Source: Pedobacter suwonensis (lineage in GTDB: Bacteria > Bacteroidota > Bacteroidia > Sphingobacteriales > Sphingobacteriaceae). Taken from it: a stretch of DNA of 64,000 nucleotides. Below, piece after piece: positions 46,081-54,279 of the stretch; position 1 is the first letter of the stretch; each line of letters opens with the position of its first letter. The translations under genes and the position numbers were made by a program. The notes below the pieces were generated by a model, which worked only from the letters and a program-made list of their open reading frames with translations, did no database searches and was not told the DNA's origin. The stretch is from the NCBI RefSeq assembly GCF_900111825.1, contig NZ_FOJM01000016.1, positions 111,024 through 175,023 of the forward strand, in the 5' to 3' direction.

Positions 46081-47421
46081 ATGGGACAAGTAAAATTAAA
46101 ACCGAGGTTATCAAACCTTCAGATCATTAATATGAGTGTTGGTTTTTTTGGAATACAGTTCGGTTTTGCTTTGCAAAATGGTAATGCAAGCCGTATTCTC
46201 CAAACCTTTGGTGCTGATGTTGAGCACCTATCCCTCTTTTGGTTAGCTGCACCGATAACCGGAATGATTGTGCAACCGATTATCGGGCATTACAGCGATA
46301 AGACCTGGAATCGATTAGGAAGGCGGCGGCCCTATTTTTTTGTTGGCGCAATTCTCACCGCACTGGCTTTAATTTTAATGCCGAATTCAGCTTTAATGGC
46401 AAGTTTACTTCCTCCTATTATAATCGGTGCGGGTATGCTGATGATTATGGATGCTTCAATTAATGTTGCTATGGAGCCTTTCAGGGCTTTGGTAGCTGAT
46501 AAATTACCCGACGAGCAACGTAGTTTCGGCTTTTCTGTACAAACATTTCTGATTGGGGCTGGCGCTATTGCTGGTTCCTGGCTCCCCTATATCTTATCTG
46601 AATATTTTGGTGTAGGGAAAGTGGCGCCAGCCGGGCAGGTACCTGCTAACGTGATTTATTCATTTTATTTTGGCGCAGCTATTCTTTTGGGAACAATTCT
46701 GTATACCATTTTCACCACGAAGGAATACAGCCCGGAAGAAATGGCCGATTATTATGAACATACCCAGGAAGTGGAGGAAAGTAATGGCTTAAAAGATATC
46801 CTTAAAGATTTTTCTAAAATGCCACCAACCATGAGGCAATTGGGTTTAGTGCAATTTTTCTCTTGGTTTGCACTATTCTCGATGTGGGTTTTTACTACTC
46901 CAGCCATTGCTCAACATATTTACAAGGTAGCACCGGGAGATACCTCATCAATTAAATTTGCCGATGCAGGAAATTGGGTGGGGGTTTTGTTTGGTATTTA
47001 TAATGGGGTTTCTGCTATTTACGCTTTAATCCTGCCTGCTATTGCAAAAGCAACCAGTAAAAAAGTTGCACACGCCATCTCTTTAACTGCAGGAGGTATT
47101 GGGCTACTTTCCATCTATTTTATTTCCGATCCGCATTATTTAATCTATTCGATGATTGGGATAGGCCTGGCCTGGGGAAGTATTTTGGCAATGCCATATG
47201 CTATTTTATCGGGTTCCATTCCTTCAAAAAAAATGGGTGTTTACATGGGGATTTTTAATTTCTTTATTACAATGCCCCAAATAGTAAATGGTTTTTTCGG
47301 TGGTTTAATTGTAAAACACCTCTATCATGATCAGGCCATATATGCAATCGTTTTGGCTGGGATATTTATGGTATTAGGGGCTATTTCTGTCATGTATATC
47401 CAAACAAAAAAGGAATCTTAA
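46081..47421 (+). CDS. MFS sugar transporter (probable maltose importer)
   Basis: 446 residues from ATG 46081, twelve hydrophobic segments. Family marks: GRRRPYFFVGA between helices 2 and 3, NVAMEPFRALVADKLPDEQRS after helix 4, and GIGLAWGSILAMPYAILSGSIP late. This is the glycoside-proton symporter type close to SLC45/sucrose carriers, found in Bacteroidota maltose loci. It would carry maltose from periplasm to cytoplasm for GH65. It starts 11 bp after the GH13 stop, so it is co-transcribed. Confidence 0.92.
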   Translation: MGQVKLKPRLSNLQIINMSVGFFGIQFGFALQNGNASRILQTFGADVEHLSLFWLAAPITGMIVQPIIGHYSDKTWNRLGRRRPYFFVGAILTALALILMPNSALMASLLPPIIIGAGMLMIMDASINVAMEPFRALVADKLPDEQRSFGFSVQTFLIGAGAIAGSWLPYILSEYFGVGKVAPAGQVPANVIYSFYFGAAILLGTILYTIFTTKEYSPEEMADYYEHTQEVEESNGLKDILKDFSKMPPTMRQLGLVQFFSWFALFSMWVFTTPAIAQHIYKVAPGDTSSIKFADAGNWVGVLFGIYNGVSAIYALILPAIAKATSKKVAHAISLTAGGIGLLSIYFISDPHYLIYSMIGIGLAWGSILAMPYAILSGSIPSKKMGVYMGIFNFFITMPQIVNGFFGGLIVKHLYHDQAIYAIVLAGIFMVLGAISVMYIQTKKES

Positions 47422-47458
47422 CCTGGGCAAATTTTTTAAGCCTGCAATAAAAATTTAT

Positions 47459-47659
47459 ATGAAAAAAGTGTTTTATCTCTTGCTGTTAATAACAGCAATG
47501 CATACCGCCTGTAAAAAAGGGCCGGATGGCGGTTTAGAATCTATACCAACTAATCAGAAAGCTGATCTGCATACCATACCCATGGTCTGTGTCTCACAGA
47601 CCATTAGTCATATTTCGGTCTGTGAGGACACAGACCGAGGAGATAAAATATTTATTTGA
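47459..47659 (+). pseudogene. Truncated duplicate of the next lipoprotein's N-terminus
   Basis: 66 codons. It starts MKKVFYLLLLITAMHTACKK and continues DGGLESIPTNQKADL, closely matching the next gene (TACKKASDGGLEPTPTDQKADL). After QKADL the match stops at once, where a palindromic element begins, and the frame ends soon after. It could still be translated into a tiny lipoprotein, but it looks like a tandem duplication cut by an insertion. Confidence 0.75.
47584..47637. repeat. Double palindrome GGTCTGTG...CACAGACC
   Basis: Two near-copies, GGTCTGTGTCTCACAGACC (47584-47602) and CGGTCTGTGAGGACACAGAC plus CG (47616-47637), are inverted to each other and each is almost self-complementary. A 13-bp AT-rich spacer lies between. 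This is typical of a small palindromic (REP/MITE-like) element. Confidence 0.75.
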
Positions 47660-47664
47660 GTACA

Positions 47665-47698
47665 CTCTGTGAAAAACTCAGTGTTCTCTGTGGTAAAA
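47665..47698. repeat. CTCTGTG-type 34-bp repeat
   Basis: The pattern is CTCTGTG, five A, CTCAGTG, TT, CTCTGTGG, TAAAA. It has exactly the same word lengths as 6909-6942 next to the GxxExxY gene (CTTTGCG, five A, CTTTGCG, AA, CTTTGCGG, TTAAA). Confidence 0.6.
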
Positions 47699-47718
47699 AC
47701 CAAAAATAACCTAACCAA

Positions 47719-49650
47719 ATGAAAAAAAATATTAACCGCCTTGGTTCGTATCTGCTCGAAATAAAAAGAGCAAAAACGATTGTTTACTTTTTACTATTAT
47801 TAACCGCATTTAGTACCGCCTGTAAAAAAGCGTCAGATGGCGGCTTAGAGCCTACACCAACCGATCAGAAAGCTGATCTGCCTGCGGGGGCCAAAGATGG
47901 CGTAGTGTTCATCAATAACGGAACATCTGCAATTATCACTTTGTACGCGCCAAATAAAAAATCAGTTACACTGATAGGCGAATTTAACGATTGGTCTACC
48001 ACCAGCTTACCCATGAAAAATACACCAGATGGAAATTATTGGTGGACTCAGGTAGATAATTTAAATCCATCTACAGAGTATGCCTATCAGTTTTATGTAG
48101 ATGGAAACTTAAAAGTTGCCGACCCTTATTGCGAGAAAATACTCGATCCTGATAATGATAAATACATTTCAGCAGCAACCTATCCTAATTTAAAAGCCTA
48201 TCCAACAGGTAAAACAACAGGAATTGTAGGTGTAATGCAGGCTAACCAACCCGTTTATAACTGGAAAAATACCGGTTTTACCCGTCCTGAAAAAAATAAC
48301 CTGGTGATTTACGAATTATTGGTACGCGATTTTACTGCTGATCATAACTATGCCTCAACTTTGGCAAAACTCGATTATTTAACCGGTTTAGGTATTAATG
48401 CAATCGAATTAATGCCGGTAAACGAATTTGAAGGAAATTTAAGCTGGGGCTACAATCCATCATTTTATTTTGCGCCCGATAAATATTATGGCACCAAAAC
48501 CGCATTACAGAATTTTATTGATGAGTGCCATGGACGTGGCATTGCTGTGATTTTGGATATGGTGTTAAACCACTCTTTTGGTCAGTCGCCGATGGTGCAG
48601 TTGTATTTTGATGGCTCGAAACCTACAGCAAATAGTCCATGGTTTAATGTGGATGCGAAACATCCGTTTAATGTTGGTTATGATTTTAACCATGAAAGTG
48701 CGGCGACCAAAAAATTCTCGAAAGACGTGATGAAGTTCTGGATGCAACAATATAAAATTGATGGTTTCCGTTTCGATCTTTCAAAGGGATTTACACAGAA
48801 ACAATCAACGGATGATGCACAGTTCAGGTTGTACGATGCTGGCCGTGTTGCCATTTGGAAAGATTACAATGGCTATATCAAAAGTTTAGACCCTAATTTT
48901 TATGTGATTTTGGAACATTTCGCAGAGGAATCTGAAGAGAAGGTACTGGCTGATGAGGGCATGATGCTCTGGAACAATATGAATTATAACATGAATGAGG
49001 CTACGATGGGCTGGTTGGATAATTCTAATTTTCAATGGGGTTTTTATGCCAACCATGGCTTCGCTAAATCGGAAAACTTAGTTGGCTATGGCGAAAGTCA
49101 TGACGAGGAGCGCCTAAATTTTAAGAATATTACCTACGGCAATGCTTCCGGAAGTTATGTAATTAAAGGAAACCTGGCTATTTCGTTAAAAAGAGAAGAA
49201 CTCATAGCAGCCTTTTTGTTCAGCATCCCAGGACCTAAAATGGTATGGCAGTTTGGTGAATTGGGTTATGATATCAGTATCGATTTTAACGGGCGGACAG
49301 GTGAAAAACCTATTAAATGGGATTATTACAGCGATCCGAACCGTAAGGCATTATACGATGCTTATGCCAGGTTTATCAGGTTGAAAAAAAATAACAGTAT
49401 TTTTAATTCAAGCAATTCGACATATAACCTTGCCGGCGGCGTCAAATATATCAAGTTAACTGAAGGAGCTAACACTGTTGTGGTGGTTGGTAATTTTGAT
49501 GTAGTGAGCCAGGCAGCCAATATTGATTTCGGGTCTTCTGGAACCTGGATCGATGCAGTTGGTGGTAGTGTTAATTTAAGCACCAGCAGCTACACGCAAA
49601 CTTTAACACCTGGGGAATACCATATTTTTAGTAAAACAGCATTAAAGTAA
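47719..49650 (+). CDS. CBM48-GH13 amylase lipoprotein, probably at the cell surface
   Basis: 643 residues. After an N-terminal extension the signal peptide (VYFLLLLTAFSTAC) ends at a lipobox Cys followed by KKASDGG. A CBM48-like domain (GVVFINNGTSAIITLYAPN, LIGEFNDWSTTSLPM) precedes the barrel, as in pullulanase and branching-enzyme relatives. Catalytic residues: Asp353 (GFRFDLSKGF), Glu399 (VILEHFAEE) and Asp462 (YGESHDEERL). Its lipid anchor makes it the likely surface enzyme that opens the polysaccharide for SusCD, the SusG role. It is the last gene of the locus. Confidence 0.92.
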   Translation: MKKNINRLGSYLLEIKRAKTIVYFLLLLTAFSTACKKASDGGLEPTPTDQKADLPAGAKDGVVFINNGTSAIITLYAPNKKSVTLIGEFNDWSTTSLPMKNTPDGNYWWTQVDNLNPSTEYAYQFYVDGNLKVADPYCEKILDPDNDKYISAATYPNLKAYPTGKTTGIVGVMQANQPVYNWKNTGFTRPEKNNLVIYELLVRDFTADHNYASTLAKLDYLTGLGINAIELMPVNEFEGNLSWGYNPSFYFAPDKYYGTKTALQNFIDECHGRGIAVILDMVLNHSFGQSPMVQLYFDGSKPTANSPWFNVDAKHPFNVGYDFNHESAATKKFSKDVMKFWMQQYKIDGFRFDLSKGFTQKQSTDDAQFRLYDAGRVAIWKDYNGYIKSLDPNFYVILEHFAEESEEKVLADEGMMLWNNMNYNMNEATMGWLDNSNFQWGFYANHGFAKSENLVGYGESHDEERLNFKNITYGNASGSYVIKGNLAISLKREELIAAFLFSIPGPKMVWQFGELGYDISIDFNGRTGEKPIKWDYYSDPNRKALYDAYARFIRLKKNNSIFNSSNSTYNLAGGVKYIKLTEGANTVVVVGNFDVVSQAANIDFGSSGTWIDAVGGSVNLSTSSYTQTLTPGEYHIFSKTALK

Positions 49651-49986
49651 ATTTTCTTGTACCCAAAAGGCTGAATCATAAATATAAAATTATCCTCCTG
49701 AAGAGTAATTCGCTTATGTGATCCTTCTTTCGGGCGGAGTAACGCAGTGGAGAAATCTTTTGGTAGATCGATCCACTTTGTGTTGCTGCGTTCGAGATGA
49801 TAAACGTTCTATTGGAAGCTCAACGTGTCAAGTTTGAAGTAAATTACAAACCAGCCTATTGCTATTATTTATAAAAGCTTCAATCCATTATCTTTTCTCA
49901 TCAATGCTTTTTTATGGTAACAATTCTAATGTGCTTTTTTGATTAATACGATAATAGTTTGATATTTAGGGACCAAACCAAACTTC
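49651..49986. other. 336-bp spacer with a REP-like inverted repeat (about 49720-49800)
   Basis: The left arm CGGGCGGAGTAACGCAGTGGA (in two parts, CGGGCGGAGT and AACGCAGTGGA) and the right arm TCCACTTTGTGTTGCTGCG, then TTCG, are imperfect complements. No credible gene is present. Any terminator for the maltodextrin locus is not obvious; the repeat hairpin may serve. Confidence 0.5.
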
Positions 49987-51546
49987 ATGAAACTCAGATT
50001 TATACTTGCTGCCTTGTTAAGTATCGGTATTTGCGCATACGCACAACAAAGTCCCAGAAAAAACCAATCTAAAGAAACCGTAAACACTACGCCGGTAACC
50101 ATTAAAGATGAACCTAAATCTTCAGCGAATGAAAGGAACATTAAAGTGGAGAGTACAGTGGTTACCAATCACTCGGTGAACATTGATGGAAAGTCCGTTC
50201 CGTATAAGGCTACTACCGGTACCTTACCGGTTTGGGATGAAGATGGAAAACCGATTGCCGGTTTATTCTATACCTATTACGAACGGAGTGATGTGCAAAG
50301 CCGGGATAAACGTCCTTTGGTGATCTCTTTTAATGGTGGTCCGGGCTCTGCTTCTGTATGGATGCATATTGCTTATACTGGTCCGGTGGTTTTGAATATT
50401 GATGATGAAGGTTATCCTGTCCAACCTTATGGTTATAAGGAAAATCCATATTCTATTTTAGATGTGGCAGATATCGTATATATCGATCCCGTTAACACAG
50501 GCTATTCGAGAGCGGTGAGCAAAGATATTCCAACCAATAAATTCTTCGGTGTACGTGCCGACATTAAATACCTGGCCGAGTGGATCAATACTTTCGTAAC
50601 CCGCAATAACCGATGGGCCTCACCAAAATTTTTAATTGGCGAAAGTTATGGCACTACCCGCGTTTCAGGATTGGCTTTAGAACTGCAGAACAGTCAATGG
50701 ATGTATTTGAACGGTGTGGTATTGGTTTCGCCAACCGAATTGGGTATTGAACGTAGCGGCCCGGTTGACGCCGCTTTGCGTTTACCATATTTTGCAGCTA
50801 CCGCCTGGTACCATAAAGCTTTGGCAGCCGATTTACAAGGCAAAGATTTAACAGCCATGCTTCCTGAAGTAGAAACTTTTACCATTAACGAACTCATCCC
50901 GGCCATTTCGCAGGGAGGAATGTTAAGTGCAGATAAAAAGAAAGCCATTGCCCTAAAAATGGCGCGTTACTCCGGCCTTTCCGAAAAAGTAATTTTAGAT
51001 TATAACCTTAACGTACCAACGGATTTCTTTTGGAAAGAGTTATTGAGGGACAAAGGTTTTACTGTTGGTCGCTTAGATTCGCGCTATCGGGGGATCGATA
51101 AAATGAGCGCTGGCGAAGCACCAGATTATAATGCTGAACTTACCTCCTGGTTGCATTCTTTTACGCCAGCCATTAATATGTACATCCGCAACGAGCTGAA
51201 TTATAAAACCGATTTGAAATACAATATGTTTGGTTCCGTTTACCCATGGGACAAATCCGGAGACCAGACCGGCGATAACCTCCGCCAGGCCATGGCACAA
51301 AACCCATACTTACATCTATTGGTGCAATCGGGTTATTATGACGGCGCCTGCGATTATTTTAATGCGAAATACAGCATGTGGCAGTTAGATGCTGCAGGTA
51401 AACTGCAAGACCGCATGACTTGGGAAGGTTACCGCAGTGGACACATGATGTACCTGCGTAAAGATGATCTGAAAATGGCGAATAACCACATCCGTGAATT
51501 TATTAAAAAAGCATTACCAAAAGCAGGCGAGGCCGCTAAGTTCTAA
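49987..51546 (+). CDS. Secreted S10 serine carboxypeptidase-like protein
   Basis: 519 residues. Signal peptide ends ICAYAQ. Alpha/beta-hydrolase of peptidase family S10: oxyanion segment VISFNGGPGSASVWMH, nucleophile Ser220 in IGESYGTTR, Asp in SGYYDGACDYF and His in YRSGHMMYL. Cuts C-terminal residues of peptides, in the periplasm or outside. Many Bacteroidota carry this gene, with unknown natural substrates. It is monocistronic. Confidence 0.92.
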   Translation: MKLRFILAALLSIGICAYAQQSPRKNQSKETVNTTPVTIKDEPKSSANERNIKVESTVVTNHSVNIDGKSVPYKATTGTLPVWDEDGKPIAGLFYTYYERSDVQSRDKRPLVISFNGGPGSASVWMHIAYTGPVVLNIDDEGYPVQPYGYKENPYSILDVADIVYIDPVNTGYSRAVSKDIPTNKFFGVRADIKYLAEWINTFVTRNNRWASPKFLIGESYGTTRVSGLALELQNSQWMYLNGVVLVSPTELGIERSGPVDAALRLPYFAATAWYHKALAADLQGKDLTAMLPEVETFTINELIPAISQGGMLSADKKKAIALKMARYSGLSEKVILDYNLNVPTDFFWKELLRDKGFTVGRLDSRYRGIDKMSAGEAPDYNAELTSWLHSFTPAINMYIRNELNYKTDLKYNMFGSVYPWDKSGDQTGDNLRQAMAQNPYLHLLVQSGYYDGACDYFNAKYSMWQLDAAGKLQDRMTWEGYRSGHMMYLRKDDLKMANNHIREFIKKALPKAGEAAKF

Positions 51547-51563
51547 AAATTTAGCGTTGATAA

Positions 51564-51880
51564 ATTCCTATACACCTGGCTATTAATTTGTCAGCATTTT
51601 TGGGTTATAGGAGCGCACTTGTATTGCAATAATTATCGTTAGTCCTGCTTTGCGCTCCGATCTTTTTTGCCCTTCGACTTCGCTCAGGGTGACAAAAAAA
51701 GATCTTCACTTCAATCAGGGCTAGGTAGGTTAGGGCGGTGGCACGGAAACCCGGCATAGTTGCGAGAACAGGAGTAATCTAAACCTGACCGGAGTGAGAT
51801 GCCGATTTTTTTCAATCGGCAGAAACGGGGCGGGACTGCTTTAACCAACGGGCTACAGGTATTGCTTTCCAAATAATATG
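51564..51880. repeat. Tandem structured repeat, copy A
   Basis: It begins ATTCCTA and passes GGAGCGCA (51610-51617). The best-conserved core is 51714-51836 (GGTTAGGGCGGTGGCACGG ... CATAGTTGCGAGAACAGGAG). It contains the hairpin TGCCGATT / AATCGGCA and ends near ATTGCTTTCCAAA. An internal insert GATCTTTTTTG ... CAAAAAAAGATC is unique to this copy. No ORF. Confidence 0.8.
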
Positions 51881-51897
51881 TCTTTCAGTGGTGACGA

Positions 51898-52210
51898 ATT
51901 CCTACGCACGTTGCTAATTATTTGTCAACGCTTTTAGGCTTATTGGAGCGCAGGTACAGTGTATTAATTAATGTTCGTCCTGCTTTGCATTACAAGTCCG
52001 CACTCGTGCCTCGCTTGCGTGCTTTCCATTTCATCCGATGGCGATCGGATCAGGGCTAGATAGGTTAGGGCGGTGGCACGGAAACCCGGCATAGTTGCGA
52101 GAACAGGAGTAATCTAAACCCGACCGGAGTGAGATGCCGATTTTTTCAATCGGCAGAAACGGGGGCGGGACGGAACCAAACCAAAGCACTACTGCAATTG
52201 CTTTCCAAAC
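51898..52210. repeat. Tandem structured repeat, copy B
   Basis: The same order as copy A at an offset of 334-336 bp: ATTCCTA, GGAGCGCA (51945-51952), core 52050-52171 nearly identical to the core of copy A, the same CCGATT / AATCGG hairpin and the end ATTGCTTTCCAAA. The left half differs, containing CGCACTCGTGCCTCGCTTGCG and GATCGGATC. No ORF. Together the two copies fill most of the 790 bp between the S10 gene and accA. Confidence 0.8.
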
Positions 52211-52318
52211 CATGATGATTAAAAAATAGTAAAAAGCTATTTTTCTTTAGGCGGACACGATTTTTCTACCTAAACACTTAAACAAAAAACTGTTGGCTGC
52301 AAACCAAAAATAATTACT

Positions 52319-52326
52319 TATTTTTG
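52319..52326 (+). promoter_or_regulatory. Putative -7 element (TATTTTTG) of accA
   Basis: TATTTTTG matches TAnnTTTG and lies 10 bp before the accA ATG, giving an almost leaderless transcript. No good -33 TTTG at 17-21 bp was seen; a TTG is 23 bp upstream. Confidence 0.4.
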
Positions 52327-52336
52327 TGGTTCAATT

Positions 52337-53299
52337 ATGCAGCAAATAAAAACATCATTCGATTTTGAGAAACCTATTGCCGATTTAGTTCAGCAGATAG
52401 AAAAGGTTAAGCAAGTTGCCGAAAAAACCAAGGTAGATATGTCTGCCACTTTGGACGAACTTGATGGTAAATTAGATGAAACTACCAATAATTTATATAA
52501 AAATTTAACCGGTTGGAACAAGGTTCAGATGAGCCGTCATCCAGATCGCCCGCAAACCCTTGATTATATCAATATGATCTGTGATGATTTTATTGAAATG
52601 CATGGCGACAGAACGGTTAAAGATGATAAAGCTATTGTTGGCGGTTTTGCTTCTATAAATGGTCAAACGGTAATGATTATTGGTCATCAGAAAGGTAAAA
52701 ATACCAAAGAGCGCCAGTTCCGCAATTTTGGTATGGCCAATCCGGAAGGTTACCGCAAAGCGTTGCGTTTAATGCGTTTGGCTGAAAAATTTAACAAGCC
52801 AGTGATCTCTTTTATCGATACAATGGGTGCTTACCCTGGTTTAGAGGCCGAAGAGCGTGGACAAGGTGAAGCTATTGCCAGAAATTTATTGGAAATGTCG
52901 GTTCTGCGTGTGCCGATTATTTGCATTGTAGTAGGTGAAGGTGCTTCCGGAGGTGCTTTGGGTATAGGAATAGGCGATAAGGTATATATGTTAGAACACA
53001 CCTGGTATTCAGTAATTTCTCCTGAATCATGTTCTTCTATTTTATGGAGAAGCTGGGATTTTAAAGAAAAAGCTGCTGAGTGCTTAAAACTAACCTCTGA
53101 TGATATGTTTGGCAACAAACTAATCGATGGCATTATTCCTGAGCCGCTTGGTGGTGCGCATCAGGATCCGGAGTTAATGGGTAAAACATTAAAAGAATAT
53201 ATCGTGAAGGATTTGGCCGCTTTGGGCAAATTGAAAACAGATAAGATGATTGAGCAAAGGATTGAGAAATTCTGTGAAATGGGTGTAGTAAACGAATAA
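52337..53299 (+). CDS. accA: Acetyl-CoA carboxylase carboxyltransferase, alpha subunit
   Basis: 320 residues, full length. It transfers the carboxyl group from carboxybiotin (AccB) to acetyl-CoA, together with AccD. The typical opening FDFEKPIADLVQQIEKV, then SRHPDRPQTLDYI, FGMANPEGYRKALRLMRLAEKF, FIDTMGAYPGLEAEERGQGEAIA and VGEGASGGALGIGIGD are all present. It lies far from accBC (18.6-20.5 kb), the usual split in this phylum. Confidence 0.97.
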   Translation: MQQIKTSFDFEKPIADLVQQIEKVKQVAEKTKVDMSATLDELDGKLDETTNNLYKNLTGWNKVQMSRHPDRPQTLDYINMICDDFIEMHGDRTVKDDKAIVGGFASINGQTVMIIGHQKGKNTKERQFRNFGMANPEGYRKALRLMRLAEKFNKPVISFIDTMGAYPGLEAEERGQGEAIARNLLEMSVLRVPIICIVVGEGASGGALGIGIGDKVYMLEHTWYSVISPESCSSILWRSWDFKEKAAECLKLTSDDMFGNKLIDGIIPEPLGGAHQDPELMGKTLKEYIVKDLAALGKLKTDKMIEQRIEKFCEMGVVNE

Positions 53300-53320
53300 T
53301 CATTAACTAAAATAAATTTG

Positions 53321-53354
53321 AATCCTGTTTGGCCTTGCTGAACGGGATTTTTTT
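53321..53354 (+). terminator. Intrinsic terminator of accA
   Basis: AATCCTGTT pairs with AACGGGATT (one G-T pair) around an 11-base loop, and seven T bases close the signal. It starts 21 bp after the accA stop. Confidence 0.75.
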
Positions 53355-53359
53355 GTGCT

Positions 53360-53382
53360 CACGCTCGTTTCTAACGAGCGTG
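53360..53382. repeat. REP hairpin linked to the RAYT gene
   Basis: Perfect 10-bp stem CACGCTCGTT / AACGAGCGTG with a TCT loop. The same core, CTCGTT AGA AACGA, recurs on the other side of the transposase. Confidence 0.7.
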
Positions 53383-53447
53383 TAAATAGGGTACCGTATT
53401 TTACGGTGTTAATTATCAATACCTTTAGCTTGCTATACAATATTATC

Positions 53448-53485
53448 TTAAGGCTATTGCTGCACTCATTATAGACGAGCGCAAG
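53448..53485. repeat. Left flanking repeat of the RAYT gene
   Basis: It reads TTAAGGCTATTGCTGCACTC, then ATTATAGACGAGCGCAAGC. It matches 54182-54221 in the same orientation with few changes, just downstream of the transposase stop. Confidence 0.7.
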
Positions 53486-53498
53486 CATTCAATAAATA

Positions 53499-54053
53499 TT
53501 AATCAATGTCTAGTAATTCAATTTCTATTAGTCCTCTAAGCCCATGATAATTAGTCGCGGAACTATAAATATAATTCTCCGGCTCTGATACAATCCCTGC
53601 AGTAACCGGATTTTGATGGATGTAATTTAACTTTTGAAATGTAAACTCCGGACTGATTAATTCAACAGCATGATAACCATCTTGCCATACTTTATAATTC
53701 TCAATTCTTGTAAAATATCTTCCTGCGAATTCAAATTTATTCAACAGCCACTTTTTCCTGCTTTCATTTCCAGAGTTAATTTCTGTGATGATTGCCTTAT
53801 TCGTAAACTTTTTAAAATCTCTTATAATTTCAAAAAGCTTTATACCACTACTTGCTGAGGCGATGAGGTGTATATGATTCGTCATTAAGCAATAGGCGTA
53901 AAGTTTTAGTCCTTTGTTAGATTGGCAATATTTTAGCGAGTTGATTATGATTTCTTTATAAGAAATACGTGTAAAAATATCGACCCAATCTACAATTGTA
54001 AAAGTTAAAAAGTAGGTGCCTTCTGGATCTCTTGCTTGGTATTGATCTGACAT
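53499..54053 (-). CDS. REP-associated tyrosine transposase (RAYT, Y1 family)
   Basis: 184 residues. The HUH nuclease motif is TNHIHLIAS (His60, His62). The C-terminus has KVWQDGYHAVEL and LNYIHQNPVTAGIVSEPENY, segments shared by Y1_Tnp proteins in Bacteroidota, with a Tyr in NYIHQNP as candidate nucleophile. RAYTs cut and rejoin single-stranded REP sequences, and are usually stable single-copy genes. It is framed by near-identical 35-bp repeats with REP hairpins nearby, as expected for a working RAYT-REP pair. Confidence 0.88.
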   Translation of the reverse strand: MSDQYQARDPEGTYFLTFTIVDWVDIFTRISYKEIIINSLKYCQSNKGLKLYAYCLMTNHIHLIASASSGIKLFEIIRDFKKFTNKAIITEINSGNESRKKWLLNKFEFAGRYFTRIENYKVWQDGYHAVELISPEFTFQKLNYIHQNPVTAGIVSEPENYIYSSATNYHGLRGLIEIELLDID

Positions 54054-54181
54054 TTAATAAAAATATTTATTTATTCAGAAAAATCATAATTACTAACGCT
54101 TGTCCTAAAGAGCATTTAGATAGTTAATCATATTTATGACTTACATCCTAATTTAAATTTATATCATCTTTACGATGAAAT

Positions 54182-54221
54182 CGTAAGGCTATTACTGCAC
54201 TCGTTAGAAACGAACGCAATC
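54182..54221. repeat. Right flanking repeat of the RAYT gene
   Basis: It reads CGTAAGGCTATTACTGCACT, then CGTTAGAAACGAACGCAATC, with the small hairpin CGTT AGAA ACG. A direct repeat of the 53448-53485 block, 734 bp apart. Confidence 0.7.
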
Positions 54222-54279
54222 AAACAAAAAAGCAGCTACAAATGAATGCAGCTGCTTGGTAAACTATTTTCAGATCCCT

